From Tolypothrix campylonemoides VB511288 (GTDB lineage: Bacteria; Cyanobacteriota; Cyanobacteriia; Cyanobacteriales; Nostocaceae), in NCBI GenBank assembly GCA_000828075.3, contig JXCB02000002.1, positions 1,559,442 through 1,623,441 of the forward strand: a stretch of 64,000 nt of DNA, given 5' to 3'. Shown here piece after piece: positions 26,512 to 36,685 of the stretch. The translations under genes were made by a program, and so were the position numbers. Numbering within the stretch: the first letter of the stretch is position 1; each line of letters begins with the position of its first letter. The notes under the pieces are model-generated. The model did not search any database, was not told the DNA's origin, and saw only the letters and a program-made list of their open reading frames with translations.

Positions 26512-28602
26512 ATGACAGAGCGGGACATACCAGAAAGTTGGTTACCAGGCGAAGCAAGAGAGCCAGATAATAATATGACTAGAGCATCCCGAAAGCAACA
26601 ACTTAGTGGAACTCATGCGTCTGGTGTCCCAGCTACTGGTTCTACTTTCAAGTCGGTCGTGAAACGCTCCGAACAAATTGATTCAGAAGAAATACCTGTA
26701 GAAAAGGATCCAAAAGAAACAGTTTCAATCAGTAAAGGTACTTGGGAATTGCCCAAATGGACCAAAAGCTGGGTGTTGTGGACGTTATTGTTAGCGTTGG
26801 TTCCGGGCGCGATCGCCTTCATGGCGACAGGAATGTTACTCAAGCTGCCATCTGCGCCAAACTGTCCAGCAATTTTCTGGCCCTTAGCAAGTGCGTCGGT
26901 GCGATTGCATTGCGCTCAACTAGCAGCTTCTAAGCAGACGGTGAAAGACCTGCTACAAGCGATCGCCTTGGTGAAGGAACTGCCAAAAAATCACCCGCTT
27001 CGTGGAGAAATTGAGCGTTTGATAGAAGAGTGGTCACGCGATATTCTGAAACTAGCCGATCAGAGTTTCCAAGCTGGTCGGCTAGACGAAGCGATTGAAA
27101 TTGCTCGCCAAGTTCCGAAAGAGGAATCTGCTTATCAATTAGCAGAAGAGCAAATTTCTGAATGGCAATCCACATGGTTGAAAGCCGAAAACATCTATAA
27201 AGAAGCAGAAGATCAATTGCGCGAAGAAAAGTGGCACCAAGCATTTATGCTAGCCGCCAGATTGTTGCGTGTGAAGAATGAATATTGGACGACGACTAAG
27301 TACGACCAATTGAACCGTCTGATTGTCAGTGCGCGGGAAGATGGCGAGAAGTTAACCAAAGCAAAAGGTCTCGCGGAAAATAAAACAGTAAATAATCTCC
27401 TAAAAGCGATTGAACTGGCTGAATCGGTTCAGCAAGACAGTTACGTTTATCAAAAAGCTCAGGAAGTTCTTCCAGAATTTGGACGCAACATGCTGGAGTT
27501 GGCAGAAGCCAAACTAGAGCGACGAGACGCAGACGAAGCGATCGCCATAGCCCAAAAAATTCCCCTTAGCACCAAGTTGCAGCCGGAAACACAAAGCTTT
27601 ATTACCTTAACTGAAGCGCAAAAGAATGCATGGTTAGGAACAACTGCCGGTTTAGAGCAGGCAATTGCCCAAGCTCAAGAAATAGATGCTTCAAAACCAT
27701 TATATGAAAAAGCGCAAACACTGATTGCAGGCTGGCAACTAGAAGTTCAAGATGTCGCCCATTTGGAGAAAGCAAGATCACTAGCAAGTCTTGGTTCAAT
27801 TAACGATTACGCAGCAGCTATTGCTGAAGCACAACTCATTCCTGCTAACAACCCTCGCGGACAAGAAGCAAGACAAGAAATAGCTGGCTGGGTTGCTCAA
27901 ATACAGACCATCGAAGACCGTCCGTATTTAGATCGTGCTGAACAGACAGCAATGCTTGACGACGTGAACTCTCTACAAGCGGCGATCGCCGAGGCAAGCC
28001 AAATCCGGCGGGGTCGTGCATTGTATCGAGAAGCACGCACAAAAATTGCAAATTGGACGGCAAAAATTCAACGTATTGAAGACCAGCCTTACTTGGATCG
28101 AGCAAGAGACTTAGCTAACGCTGGCGATTTAGCCTCTGCTATTGCAACAGCCCAACAAATTGCCTCAGGACGGGCACTTTCCGGTGAAGCGCAAGCCGCA
28201 ATAGATGATTGGCAAGGGCAAATTCGTGCCAGAGAAAACTGGAAGAGAGCGCGGGAAGTCGCAGTCACTGGGACTCCAGAAGCTTTGGCACAGGCAATTA
28301 GGATCGCAAATAGACTACCCGATGGTAGCCCCTTACGCGGTGATGCTAATATTGCTATTGACCAATGGAGTCAGCAATTGTTAGATATAGCCCGCGCTCA
28401 AGGAGAATCTGATATTCCTAGAGCGATTGAGACAGCCAGGCTCGTTCCACGAGGAACTGCTGCTTATAGCGCCGCCAAAGAACAAATTAGATCATGGCGG
28501 GAGTTTCTCAATCCTCAGCCACAAGAATATCCACAAGAATATCCACAAGAATATCGACAAGAATCTTATCCTGAGCAACCAACGACTATCGAAGGGCAGT
28601 GA
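26512..28602 (+). CDS. Large single-pass membrane protein with helical repeats
   Basis: The 696-residue protein has an acidic soluble N-terminus (about 1-85), one membrane helix (about 86-108, WVLWTLLLALVPGAIAF) and a long repeat region (about 140-660). The units of about 55-60 residues follow the pattern AIAxAxxIxxGRxLYxEAxxxIxxW, seen at least six times. A Gln/Tyr/Pro-rich tail ends it (PQEYPQEYPQEYRQE). Similar proteins are often misnamed chromosome segregation ATPases, but no Walker motif is seen. It is probably a periplasmic or cytosolic scaffold; the role is unknown. Confidence 0.75.
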   Translation: MTERDIPESWLPGEAREPDNNMTRASRKQQLSGTHASGVPATGSTFKSVVKRSEQIDSEEIPVEKDPKETVSISKGTWELPKWTKSWVLWTLLLALVPGAIAFMATGMLLKLPSAPNCPAIFWPLASASVRLHCAQLAASKQTVKDLLQAIALVKELPKNHPLRGEIERLIEEWSRDILKLADQSFQAGRLDEAIEIARQVPKEESAYQLAEEQISEWQSTWLKAENIYKEAEDQLREEKWHQAFMLAARLLRVKNEYWTTTKYDQLNRLIVSAREDGEKLTKAKGLAENKTVNNLLKAIELAESVQQDSYVYQKAQEVLPEFGRNMLELAEAKLERRDADEAIAIAQKIPLSTKLQPETQSFITLTEAQKNAWLGTTAGLEQAIAQAQEIDASKPLYEKAQTLIAGWQLEVQDVAHLEKARSLASLGSINDYAAAIAEAQLIPANNPRGQEARQEIAGWVAQIQTIEDRPYLDRAEQTAMLDDVNSLQAAIAEASQIRRGRALYREARTKIANWTAKIQRIEDQPYLDRARDLANAGDLASAIATAQQIASGRALSGEAQAAIDDWQGQIRARENWKRAREVAVTGTPEALAQAIRIANRLPDGSPLRGDANIAIDQWSQQLLDIARAQGESDIPRAIETARLVPRGTAAYSAAKEQIRSWREFLNPQPQEYPQEYPQEYRQESYPEQPTTIEGQ
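28519..28566 (+). repeat. 12-bp tandem repeat (PQEY tail)
   Basis: CCACAAGAATAT occurs three times in tandem (28519-28554), plus a degenerate fourth copy, CGACAAGAATCT (28555-28566). It codes for the repeated PQEY tail of the protein. Such an in-frame tandem can vary in copy number. Confidence 0.8.
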
Positions 28603-28993
28603 TAAACTGTTAAACTTAGCATATTAAACTTAGGATTTGCCGACGTTCGAGCCGAGAGGGTAGACACAAGCAAGTAGGCATGAAAAGTTGCCTGTCTGTC
28701 TGCAACTTGGTATGAAATGTAAATGAAATTTTTCTACCGACCAAAGGTAGATGTTGGCGTTCTGCTTCTGTTTCAACGGGTCGCGCCTCGGAGTCCCCAA
28801 CCAGATTCGCGCATTCCTTGGGGAGGAATGCCGCTAGGAGCGCTGGGGACTGGGAACTGGGAAGATGTTCTTACAGGATTTGGGCGGGGTTTGAATCCCC
28901 GTCCATAATCCGTGACTACCCTAATCCCTAATCCCTAATCCCCAATCCCCAATCCCCAGTTCAAGATGCGGTGGGTACTTCACACTGTTGGTA
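28603..28993. repeat. Dispersed palindrome/AATCCCC repeat module
   Basis: The gap holds CGGAGTCCCCAACCAGATTC, the inverted CCTTGGGGAGGAATGCCGCT, GGGACTGGGAACTGGGAAGA and an AATCCCTAATCCCCAATCCCC tract (28919-28965). It has the same order as the module at 454-630, including the fragment GGGTTTGAATCCCCGTCCATAAT, which is related to AGGGGTTAAAGCCCCTTCCATAA. No gene is seen here. Confidence 0.6.
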
Positions 28994-30145
28994 TTAACTT
29001 AAACGCTGGCACAACCACAAAGCCAGTAGTGGCAATGCCAACCGATAGCCTTGTTCAGAACCGTAAATTAAGCCTTTGTGCTGTAATCCCAACAGAGCGC
29101 CCTGAAGGCTTCCGCCACGGGAAAGACCATGTTTTTGAATATACTCCCTGCTTTGGGGTTTGTCTGTGGGGTCTATCGCTAAACATTCTAAAAGATGCAC
29201 CTGACTGGCTGGAAGTAACATCAGCAAAGACTCAAAAATGATAGATAAATCTTTCAGTAGTCCTTCAATTGCGATCTGTACCTTTTGTTCAGTAATTAAG
29301 CCATCGGGACGACGTAATGTTTGTAGGCGGCGAATCAGTGACATGGCATCGCCAATGTGCCCTTGCACTGCATCTAGGAAGAGTTGCAACGCAAGCGATC
29401 GCACATCAAATGTCAAGCCGTCAGCGTGCAACATCTCCCTTGCCCAGACTGCCATGACATCTCTTGCTAGGGGAGGTAACTGCACAATTTCTAACGGATA
29501 TTCGTTTTCCTCAGGGTGATTGCTAATTTCAGCGATAGTTGCAATCAAAACGTAACTGACACGGTTCTGCTGATTAATCTCTTGTCTGAGTGTTGTTTCC
29601 CACAAGCCATTACGATCCCAAGAACGGATGTGGGGAAAACTTTGCAATATCAACACGACTTGCTTGTCTATATCTTCTGCCAACTTTTGTGGCAACGCGA
29701 TCAGCATTTCAAACGCCTGCCATAACTGCTTTTGATTGAAAGAACGCAGGGGTTTGAGTTTACCGCTATTCCCTTCGGAATAAAAAGCGAAAAATTCTCC
29801 AGCAGTTTTGGCTAACCATTCCCGAATGAGTACTGGTTCAAAATTTTGAGCGATCGCCTCTGCAAGCAATTGCAAAAATCTCTGCCCATCAGTAGCGCGA
29901 ATGCAGTCTACATCTAACACAATTGCTCCTACTTCCTGCGCTGCACCTCGCACGAGGGTACGCCGTCCACTTCCCGGCACTCCTACAATTAATAAATCGC
30001 CATCACGTGCCAGAACTTCCACGATCCGTTGAAATTCTGCCGATCGCCCAATCAATTCCAAAGGTGTAGACAAATTCACACGCTTGCTGTTTGCCACTAT
30101 CTTACTGCTAGCGTCAGCATACTCGCTTCTCTGCTTTCCAAGCAA
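28994..30145 (-). CDS. AAA-type ATPase, variant Walker A
   Basis: The 383-residue protein has LIGRSAEFQRIVEVLARDGD and the nucleotide motif GVPGSGRRTLV (about residues 57-65), where the usual GKT/S Lys is replaced by Arg. VVLILQSFPHIRS is a weak Walker-B region without the usual acidic pair. The remaining helical part is like a winged-helix/lid region (LLECLAIDPTDKPQSREYIQKHG). It resembles ORC/Cdc6-like or archaeal-type ATPases of unknown function. It may bind but not hydrolyse ATP. It lies divergently 105 bp from the broken P-type ATPase. Confidence 0.6.
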   Translation of the reverse strand: MLGKQRSEYADASSKIVANSKRVNLSTPLELIGRSAEFQRIVEVLARDGDLLIVGVPGSGRRTLVRGAAQEVGAIVLDVDCIRATDGQRFLQLLAEAIAQNFEPVLIREWLAKTAGEFFAFYSEGNSGKLKPLRSFNQKQLWQAFEMLIALPQKLAEDIDKQVVLILQSFPHIRSWDRNGLWETTLRQEINQQNRVSYVLIATIAEISNHPEENEYPLEIVQLPPLARDVMAVWAREMLHADGLTFDVRSLALQLFLDAVQGHIGDAMSLIRRLQTLRRPDGLITEQKVQIAIEGLLKDLSIIFESLLMLLPASQVHLLECLAIDPTDKPQSREYIQKHGLSRGGSLQGALLGLQHKGLIYGSEQGYRLALPLLALWLCQRLS

Positions 30146-30250
30146 CTATTGAGAAACATAATAGTTTTTATTTGAATTTAGTAGTGTCATTTTATGTATA
30201 GCACTATTTTTTCGTGTTAAAAACATAATAACACTACAAATACTTTCACT

Positions 30251-31853
30251 ATGGTTCAAGTTTTATCTCCCGTTGGACTGCCCGAGAAGCAGCCCCAAGT
30301 TTGGCATGCTTTGAAAATTGCGGATGCGATCGCACTTCTGGAAACTGACTCAGATCAGGGGTTGAGCAGTAGCCAGGTCAAACAAAAATTGGTAAAGTTT
30401 GGGACGAACGAACTAACGGCAAAGAAAAGCAAAGCTTGGTGGTTAAAATTTCTCTTGCAATTTAACCAGCCACTACTGATTATTTTGCTGTGTGCGGGTT
30501 TAGTGAAAGCGCTTTCGGGCAGTTTAGTCAATGCCGGGGTCATTTGGGGTGTCAACACAACCAACGCCATTATTGGTTTTGTACAGGAATCCAAAGCCGA
30601 GGGTGCGTTCGCGAAGCGTGCGTGAAGCGCATTCGCAGCCCTTGCCAAAGCCATCACCACAGAAACAACTGTTATTCGCAATGGTCAAAAAATACGCATT
30701 CCTTCACAGGAATTAGTGCCAGGAGATTTAGTTTTGATTGCTTCTGGCGATAAAGTGCCAGCAGATTTACGTTTATTAGAAGCAAAAAATTTACAAATTG
30801 ATGAATCTGCACTCACTGGCGAATCAGTGGCAGTAGAAAAATCTGTCTTAGCTTTAAAGCCCGAAACTCCCCTAGCAGAACGCAAGAACATGGCTTATGC
30901 GGGAGGTTTTGTTACCTTTGGACAGGCAAAAGGTATCGTAGTTGCCACGGGAAATAACACTGAAACAGGGCGAATTTCCCAATTAATGGAGCAACACACG
31001 GATATTTCCACTCCCTTAACCCGAAAATTTGACAAATTCAGCCAAAATTGGCTGCGCGTGGTGTTAGGATTGGCAACTCTCACCTTTGTTGTCGGGCTGA
31101 GTTACAAAGGCTTGCAAGATGCTTTGGAAGCCGCAGTAGCCTTAACCGTCAGTGCCATTCCTGAAGGTTTGCCTGCAGTTGTGACAGTGACGCTAGCGAT
31201 TGGTGTTTCTCGCATGGCGCGGCGAAACGCAATTATCCGCAAATTACCAGCAGTGGAAACCTTGGGTAGTGCGACTGTCATCTGTTCCGATAAAACCGGC
31301 ACCCTGACAGAAAATCAAATGACAGTGCAAGCCATTTATGCTGGAGATCATCAGTATACAGCCACTGGTATAGGTTATGCTCCAGAAGGCACAAAATGTG
31401 ATGAAAAAATCACCGCGCAATCCCAATGAGCCTATACTTTCCGGTAGTAGGTTAAAGCGGATTTTAGCGGTTTCGCTCTTCAACTGGATTGTGATATTTG
31501 GAGTTTTTGAATATATCCGAGCTACAACAGGAGATATGAATTTAGCCAGGACAATGGCAATAAATTCTCTGATTGCAGGGCGGATATTTTATCTATTAAG
31601 TATTAGCCAATTAGTACCAAATTTGATTGCCAAAATGGATGGAACTATTCAAGAAAATGCAGATTTGCCGGCGATTGGGTTTGGAATTTTGGGGGCAATT
31701 ATTTTGCAAATTGTCTTTGCTCATGTGCCGTTGATAAATGACGTTTTTTCTACAGCACCGCTGTCATTTCAGCAGTGGTTGTTCTGTCTGGCGGTGGGTT
31801 CGCCGATGATTTTGTGGGCTGCTGTTGTGAATAAGATAGATCCGCCGAATTGA
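30251..31853 (+). pseudogene. Decayed P-type cation-transporting ATPase
   Basis: The frame begins as an E1-E2 type (PMA1/PacL-like) pump with KKSKAWWLKFLLQFNQPL, then ALTGESVAVEK and the phosphorylation loop [17 protein letters not shown] (about 31286-31327). Two lesions are seen. First, a 32-bp palindromic repeat at 30605-30636 adds ten codons including TGA at 30623. Second, after TGIGYAPEG (about 31385) the frame shifts and jumps to MKKSPRNPNEPILSG, the start of the last membrane block. The nucleotide-binding domain, GDGVND and several helices (probably over 1 kb) are therefore deleted. Confidence 0.88.
30605..30636 (+). repeat. 32-bp palindromic repeat, copy in the P-type ATPase
   Basis: This copy starts GCGTTCGCGAAGCGTGCG and matches 29 of 32 positions of the repeat in the transposase at 22934-22965 (opposite strand). 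In both it is read in the same frame (A-F-A-K-R-A-x-S-A), with CGA in the transposase and TGA here. A related core, GTTCGCGCAGCGTGTCCGAA, lies at about 8048-8067. Confidence 0.85.
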
Positions 31854-31894
31854 TTGTTATGAGAAAGACGCTCTAGAACACCAATTCAGTAATC

Positions 31895-31990
31895 CTGAAG
31901 AACCTCTCCCCCAACCCCTCCCCTATGAGGGGAGGGGAGTTTGGCTCCCCCTTCCCTTGTAGGGAAGGGGGCTGGGGGGTTAGGTTTTTG
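31895..31990. repeat. GC-rich inverted repeat module
   Basis: AACCTCTCCCCCAACCCCTC and GGCTGGGGGGTTAGGTT form outer inverted arms around inner stems CCCCTCCCCTATGAGGGGAGGGG and CCCCCTTCCCTTGTAGGGAAGGGGG. Related units occur near 1142-1250 and 11676-11745. It is a common non-coding dispersed repeat. Confidence 0.55.
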
Positions 31991-32052
31991 ATTACTGAAT
32001 CCATGCTCTAGACTCCCAGAAGGCTTGTTTGTTCAGGGTAGGCGTAAAGTAG

Positions 32053-32076
32053 GGTGGGCTGTTATGCCCACCTTTT
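32053..32076 (+). terminator. Rho-independent-type terminator
   Basis: GGTGGGC (32053-32059) pairs with GCCCACC (32066-32072) over a 6-base loop, followed by TTTT. It lies downstream of the broken ATPase and 73 bp before the end of the opposing uvrB gene. The same stem is used at 38235-38257. Confidence 0.7.
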
Positions 32077-32148
32077 AGAATATCTCCAGCTGTGTTTCAA
32101 AGATAAGGCGGTAGCCACCTCAAGATAAGCAATTAAACGGACTTGATA

Positions 32149-34149
32149 TTAGCGTCCCACTAATTTATCCCGCAGCAGCTTAATGCGATCGCGCAACTTC
32201 GCCGCCTCTTCAAACTCTAGTTTTTTGGCTGCTTCTTTCATTTGGGCTTCGAGTTGGGTAATCAACCCTGGAATCTCTTCTAAAGGAAATTCATCGATAT
32301 GTTGCTCTACCGTCTCTAACTCAGTTGCATTTAATCGCCGCGACACTTCTAAGAAAGACAAAATTGCATTACTCGATTTTTTCTTCACAATCGGTTGCGG
32401 TGTAATTCCGTGCATCCGGTTGTAAGCCTCCTGAATATTGCGCCGTCTCTCGGTTTCTTCCATAGCTTTAATCATGCTATCGGTGAGGTTATCAGCATAC
32501 ATAATTGCTTGTCCTCGCACATGACGCGCTGCTCTCCCAATCGTTTGAATCAGAGAACGTTCTGCACGCAAAAAGCCTTCTTTATCTGCATCTAAAATCG
32601 CCACCAGAGAAACCTCCGGTAAATCTAACCCTTCCCGCAGCAAGTTCACGCCAACCAACACATCAAAATTGCCATCGCGCAAATCCTGCAAAATCTCAAT
32701 TCGCTCAATCGAATTGATTTCCGAATGCAGATACCTCACCCGAATACCGTTGTCTTGCAAATATTCGGTTAAATCTTCTGCCATGCGTTTGGTGAGTGTT
32801 GTAACCAGCACACGCTCTTTGCGGTCAACTCTATCTTTAATTTCGCCTAACAAATCATCAATTTGCCCTTCTGTAGGACGGACAATGATTTCTGGGTCAA
32901 TCACTCCAGTTGGTCTAATGATTTGTTCTGCTACATGACCATCAGAAACTTCGAGTTCCCAATTTCCTGGGGTAGCGGAAACAAATATACACTGATTCAC
33001 CTTTGTCCAAAATTCCTCCGCCTTGAGTGGACGGTTATCAGCCGCACTGGGAAGACGAAATCCATGCTCAATTAACACTTTTTTGCGTGCTTGGTCGCCG
33101 TTATACATCCCCCGTATCTGCGGTACGCTCACGTGAGATTCATCTATCACCAACAGCCAATCTTTGGGAAAATAATCAATCAAACACTCTGGTGGTTCGC
33201 CTGCAATGCGTCCTGCTAAATGGCGGGAATAGTTTTCTACACCGTTGCAATAACCCACCTCGCGCAACATTTCCAAGTCATAACGCGTCCGCTGGTCTAT
33301 ACGTTGCGCTTCGAGTAATTTCCCTGCTTCCTCTAATTGTGCTTTTCGCTCTTTGAGTTCTGCTGCGATCGCATCACACGCTGCTTCTAACCTTTCTTCA
33401 GGAGTGACGAAGTGACGCGCCGGGTAGACATTCACGGCTTCCACACTCTTGATAATTTCACCTGTCACGGGGTCAACATAGCGAATAGCGTCAATTTCAT
33501 CACCAAAAAACTCCACGCGGATAATTCGGTCTTCATACGCTGGACCAATTTCCAACACATCACCCCGGACACGGAAACGCCCACGACCCAATTCCACATC
33601 GTTGCGGCTATACTGAACTGATACCAAGTCTTTGAGTATTTCCCGTTGGTTGACTTCCAGCCCAACTTGAAAAGGAATCGCGGCTTTGAGGTATTCTGAG
33701 GGAATCCCTAAACCGTAGATACAACTAATAGATGCAACAACGATAACATCGCGACGTTCAAACAGCGATCGCGTCGCCGAGTGTCGCAGCATATCAATTT
33801 CATCATTAATCGAAGCTGTTTTTTCTATATATGTATCGCTGACAGGAATATATGCTTCCGGCTGATAATAATCGTAGTAGCTGACGAAATACTCAACTGC
33901 GTTATGAGGAAAAAATTCTCGCAACTCATTACACAGTTGTGCAGCGAGAGTTTTGTTATGAGCAAGGACGAGAGTGGGTTTGCCTATTTTTTCAATCACT
34001 GATGCTATGGTAAAAGTTTTTCCTGTTCCCGTCGCTCCCAGTAAAGTTTGATACCTGTTGCCACACCTTATACTACCGACAAGTTGAGCGATCGCTTGTG
34101 GCTGATCGCCTGTTGGTTGAAAGGGAGCTTGAAGACCAAATTCTGTCAT
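32149..34149 (-). CDS. uvrB: Excinuclease ABC subunit B
   Basis: The 666-residue UvrB has Walker [11 protein letters not shown] (about residues 39-46), the beta-hairpin region [12 protein letters not shown], helicase motifs ([36 protein letters not shown]) and a C-terminal UVR domain ([19 protein letters not shown]) that contacts UvrC. It verifies lesions loaded by UvrA and recruits UvrC in nucleotide excision repair. It is full length with an ATG start at 34149. uvrA and uvrC are not in this window. Confidence 0.96.
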   Translation of the reverse strand: MTEFGLQAPFQPTGDQPQAIAQLVGSIRCGNRYQTLLGATGTGKTFTIASVIEKIGKPTLVLAHNKTLAAQLCNELREFFPHNAVEYFVSYYDYYQPEAYIPVSDTYIEKTASINDEIDMLRHSATRSLFERRDVIVVASISCIYGLGIPSEYLKAAIPFQVGLEVNQREILKDLVSVQYSRNDVELGRGRFRVRGDVLEIGPAYEDRIIRVEFFGDEIDAIRYVDPVTGEIIKSVEAVNVYPARHFVTPEERLEAACDAIAAELKERKAQLEEAGKLLEAQRIDQRTRYDLEMLREVGYCNGVENYSRHLAGRIAGEPPECLIDYFPKDWLLVIDESHVSVPQIRGMYNGDQARKKVLIEHGFRLPSAADNRPLKAEEFWTKVNQCIFVSATPGNWELEVSDGHVAEQIIRPTGVIDPEIIVRPTEGQIDDLLGEIKDRVDRKERVLVTTLTKRMAEDLTEYLQDNGIRVRYLHSEINSIERIEILQDLRDGNFDVLVGVNLLREGLDLPEVSLVAILDADKEGFLRAERSLIQTIGRAARHVRGQAIMYADNLTDSMIKAMEETERRRNIQEAYNRMHGITPQPIVKKKSSNAILSFLEVSRRLNATELETVEQHIDEFPLEEIPGLITQLEAQMKEAAKKLEFEEAAKLRDRIKLLRDKLVGR

Positions 34150-34433
34150 AAAATTTCACTGTCCAGTACCCTATCTTATGGTAGCGAATGCGATGGCTTC
34201 CTATGCTACACAGTTGCGAGTATCCTGCTTTCATTCCACCTGCTCATGACCTGCAATCTTTATTTATTAAACTTTACAAAACTTTTCTATAAATGTTTAT
34301 TTATGTATGAGTTTTGAAGAACCTTATATCCCTATAAGATTTTTTAAAGTTCAACTTAAACATTAAGGAAAAATTCAGCTTTACCAGAATATTGTAAAAT
34401 AAATTAACAATACAAAAGTGAGAGGATATGAGC

Positions 34434-34853
34434 ATGACTAGCTCTAATAAAGCAGTGAGTCCTCGACAAAAGCATTTGAAGCTCAAGGGAGAAAATACCG
34501 TGGAAAAGAATCAGGGTCAAAGTTTGAATACAAATAACGTCGAGCAGAATGGTGAGAAGTCAAAAGACGTGGAATTGCTAGGTAAACTGGAAGTAACAGA
34601 TACACTAGCTATCTCTGGGATACGTCCAGTGACCTCCAGTCATTTGCAAGTTGTAGAGACGAAGAACATAATGGGAATACGCCCTATTACTGCAAACACA
34701 TTCCACGCTGTTGGCAGTATTAACTTGTCTGGAACTCGTCCAATTGGTTCAAGTGATCTGGTTATTTCTGAAACATACTCTGTCATGGGCAATCGCCCAG
34801 TCGCATCAAATACTATAGACGATTCTGAATCTCTGATGGGTTTTCTTGATTAG
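34434..34853 (+). CDS. Small protein with four GxRP repeats
   Basis: The 139-residue soluble protein has an N-terminal charged half followed by four consecutive units of about 20 residues (from residue about 52). They read ISGIRPVTSSHLQVVET, IMGIRPITANTFHAVGS, LSGTRPIGSSDLVISET and VMGNRPVASNTIDDSES, and the protein ends LMGFLD. The repeated core is [IL]x G x RP, followed by a polar segment. No signal peptide is seen. ATG 34434 is preferred over ATG 34428 because AGAGG then stands 8 bases upstream. Function is unknown; it is not a known family by memory. Confidence 0.65.
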   Translation: MTSSNKAVSPRQKHLKLKGENTVEKNQGQSLNTNNVEQNGEKSKDVELLGKLEVTDTLAISGIRPVTSSHLQVVETKNIMGIRPITANTFHAVGSINLSGTRPIGSSDLVISETYSVMGNRPVASNTIDDSESLMGFLD

Positions 34854-34889
34854 AGAAATTAGAGAAAAAATATTACATATAGCTTTATC

Positions 34890-34919
34890 AACCCAGTTTT
34901 TTTGCAAAAACTGGGTTTT
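34890..34919 (+). terminator. Rho-independent terminator of the GxRP gene
   Basis: AACCCAGTTTTT (34890-34901) pairs perfectly with AAAAACTGGGTT (34906-34917) over a 4-base loop and is followed by further T residues. It lies 37 bp past the stop codon. Confidence 0.85.
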
Positions 34920-35066
34920 TTATTAACAAATACGATGTGTTATGACTTATCAGTAACACCTAAGAATGACAAGGATTGGGTGTTACGCTATCCAAAATTT
35001 CTAAATAATTAAATAGCGGTCAATAAATAGTTATTAGTTACTTCTTCTCACTCTTTGAGTATAGGA

Positions 35067-36552
35067 CAATACGGTTCAGTTAAGGCTATGCAGTGCTTAA
35101 AACAACAAACACAGGAGGACTGGTTATTATTCCAGTGCCTCTGTGTTTAACTTTTTTAGAGCGAAATTTTGATACAGGCTTTTTAACAACCCTTGGGTTA
35201 TTTCTATGAACCCTTTCAGGTAAAACTTGGTCGAGGATTTCCATAGTTAACCAACTCAAAAAAAGGGGAGTTCTTGTGGTTGCAAACGCTGAAATTTTGG
35301 GAGGGCACGACGAACAACTCGTAATGTTCCGGTGAAACTTAGACGCAAGGGTGTAACTTCTGCACTGGTGGCAGCTTGAAAAATTAACAACCGGATAGCC
35401 CAATGTCCTAATAATAAACCGTAAATTTCTTGCACTACTTCTCGTGGTTTTTGAGAACGAATATGAGTTTTTCGTCCTAGAAGATGTACTTTGAGTTCAT
35501 CAATCGTATTCTCGACTTCCCAACGTTGATGGTACTCAGAAGCTAGCAACTGGGCTGGGAATTTTACAATGTCCAATAAGCTCGTAATTAAACGATATTT
35601 GATTTGTTCTTCTGGGTTATCAGGATTCTCAATTGTGTACTCAATGACTCGTACTTGTATTGGTTCAAAACCTTTTTTTCTCAGTTTGCCAGAAGGATAA
35701 ATATAACTTAAATAAGAACTATCCTCTAAAGCTTCTTCGTTTAAAAATTTAACGTTAGCAGGTATTCTTCCTAAATAATCACAACCCTTACGTACTGTTG
35801 CTTTTACCATAGCGTAGGAGTGCAAACCTCTATCCCACATTAACAACATTCCGGATGTTACTGAGCGTAATAATTTTAGTGATCTAACTCGCTCTCCAAT
35901 CTTATATGGGCACATTAAGGCATCAAAAATTAAATGTGTCCCTGCCTCTACCAAAATAACTAATCTAACTTTGGGAAATGCCGCTCGTGTACCAGGACGA
36001 CTACCGGGACGACCAAAAACCCTTGCATTTTCATCACTATCTGGGATATCTAAGCAAGTTCCATCAATCACTACAATTCTTAGTCCGTTTAGAAAACTTC
36101 CAATTGTTTCGCTGTTTGCCATTGGTCGCACCAACTGATGAAACAATTGCGTCATTACCCCTGCACCTAGTCGCTGTCTGCTTTGGGTGATAGCTGATTT
36201 ACAAGGGATACGCCAATATTTACCAACTTTTACCCATGCCTCTGAAAGACCATCAATGAGATTTTTTAGTACATCTCGCATTGAATCTCTCGACCACAGG
36301 CTCATTGCTATGATTAGACAAATGACCAGATGTGCTGGTAACGAACGATGGCGTTCCTCTTCTACTTTAGTTTTAGCGATCGCTTGTTCGATTGAAGTTG
36401 CTGGGATAGCAACCTCTATCGCTTTGAATATCTCCGTACTTTGTATCTTCGGAGACACTAATGAGAATTCTTTGAGATGCACCGTGCTTGATTTCCATTT
36501 TTGGAAACAATGCCCATTTTACAGCTATTCTAGCCTTAACTGAACCGTATTG
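35067..36552 (-). mobile_element. IS4-type insertion sequence (1,486 bp)
   Basis: The ends CAATACGGTTCAGTTAAGGC (left, 35067 on) and the same on the other strand at the right end (…CTGAACCGTATTG, ending 36552) form inverted repeats of at least 20 bp. The 10-bp target repeat GAGTATAGGA lies at 35057-35066 and 36553-36562. One intact transposase is carried on the minus strand. It is inserted in an intergenic region and breaks no gene. Confidence 0.93.
35256..36482 (-). CDS. IS4-family DDE transposase
   Basis: The 408-residue transposase has DGTCLDIPDSDENARVFG (first Asp region), LLMWDRGLHSYAMVKA (second Asp) and YHQRWEVENTIDELKVHLLG (the Y-R-E-K signature of the IS4 family with the third acid). 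The open frame is full length and undamaged. It is unrelated to the other IS4-type transposase at 22678 beyond family membership. Start at 36482. Confidence 0.92.
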   Translation of the reverse strand: MHLKEFSLVSPKIQSTEIFKAIEVAIPATSIEQAIAKTKVEEERHRSLPAHLVICLIIAMSLWSRDSMRDVLKNLIDGLSEAWVKVGKYWRIPCKSAITQSRQRLGAGVMTQLFHQLVRPMANSETIGSFLNGLRIVVIDGTCLDIPDSDENARVFGRPGSRPGTRAAFPKVRLVILVEAGTHLIFDALMCPYKIGERVRSLKLLRSVTSGMLLMWDRGLHSYAMVKATVRKGCDYLGRIPANVKFLNEEALEDSSYLSYIYPSGKLRKKGFEPIQVRVIEYTIENPDNPEEQIKYRLITSLLDIVKFPAQLLASEYHQRWEVENTIDELKVHLLGRKTHIRSQKPREVVQEIYGLLLGHWAIRLLIFQAATSAEVTPLRLSFTGTLRVVRRALPKFQRLQPQELPFF

Positions 36553-36685
36553 GAGTATAGGAAACTAATATATCTTGAGGTGGAAGGCTCTAGCCAAAAT
36601 ATTAAGCTAAGTTGTAAGGGTGATAACAAAGAATATCAAAGTTACAAATCAACTTTGAAACAAAATTCATCATTAGGAGGTCAAA

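Noticed and set aside
35086-35403. 105-codon frame inside the second IS
   Set aside because: It overlaps the transposase end in another frame and has no IS-accessory features.
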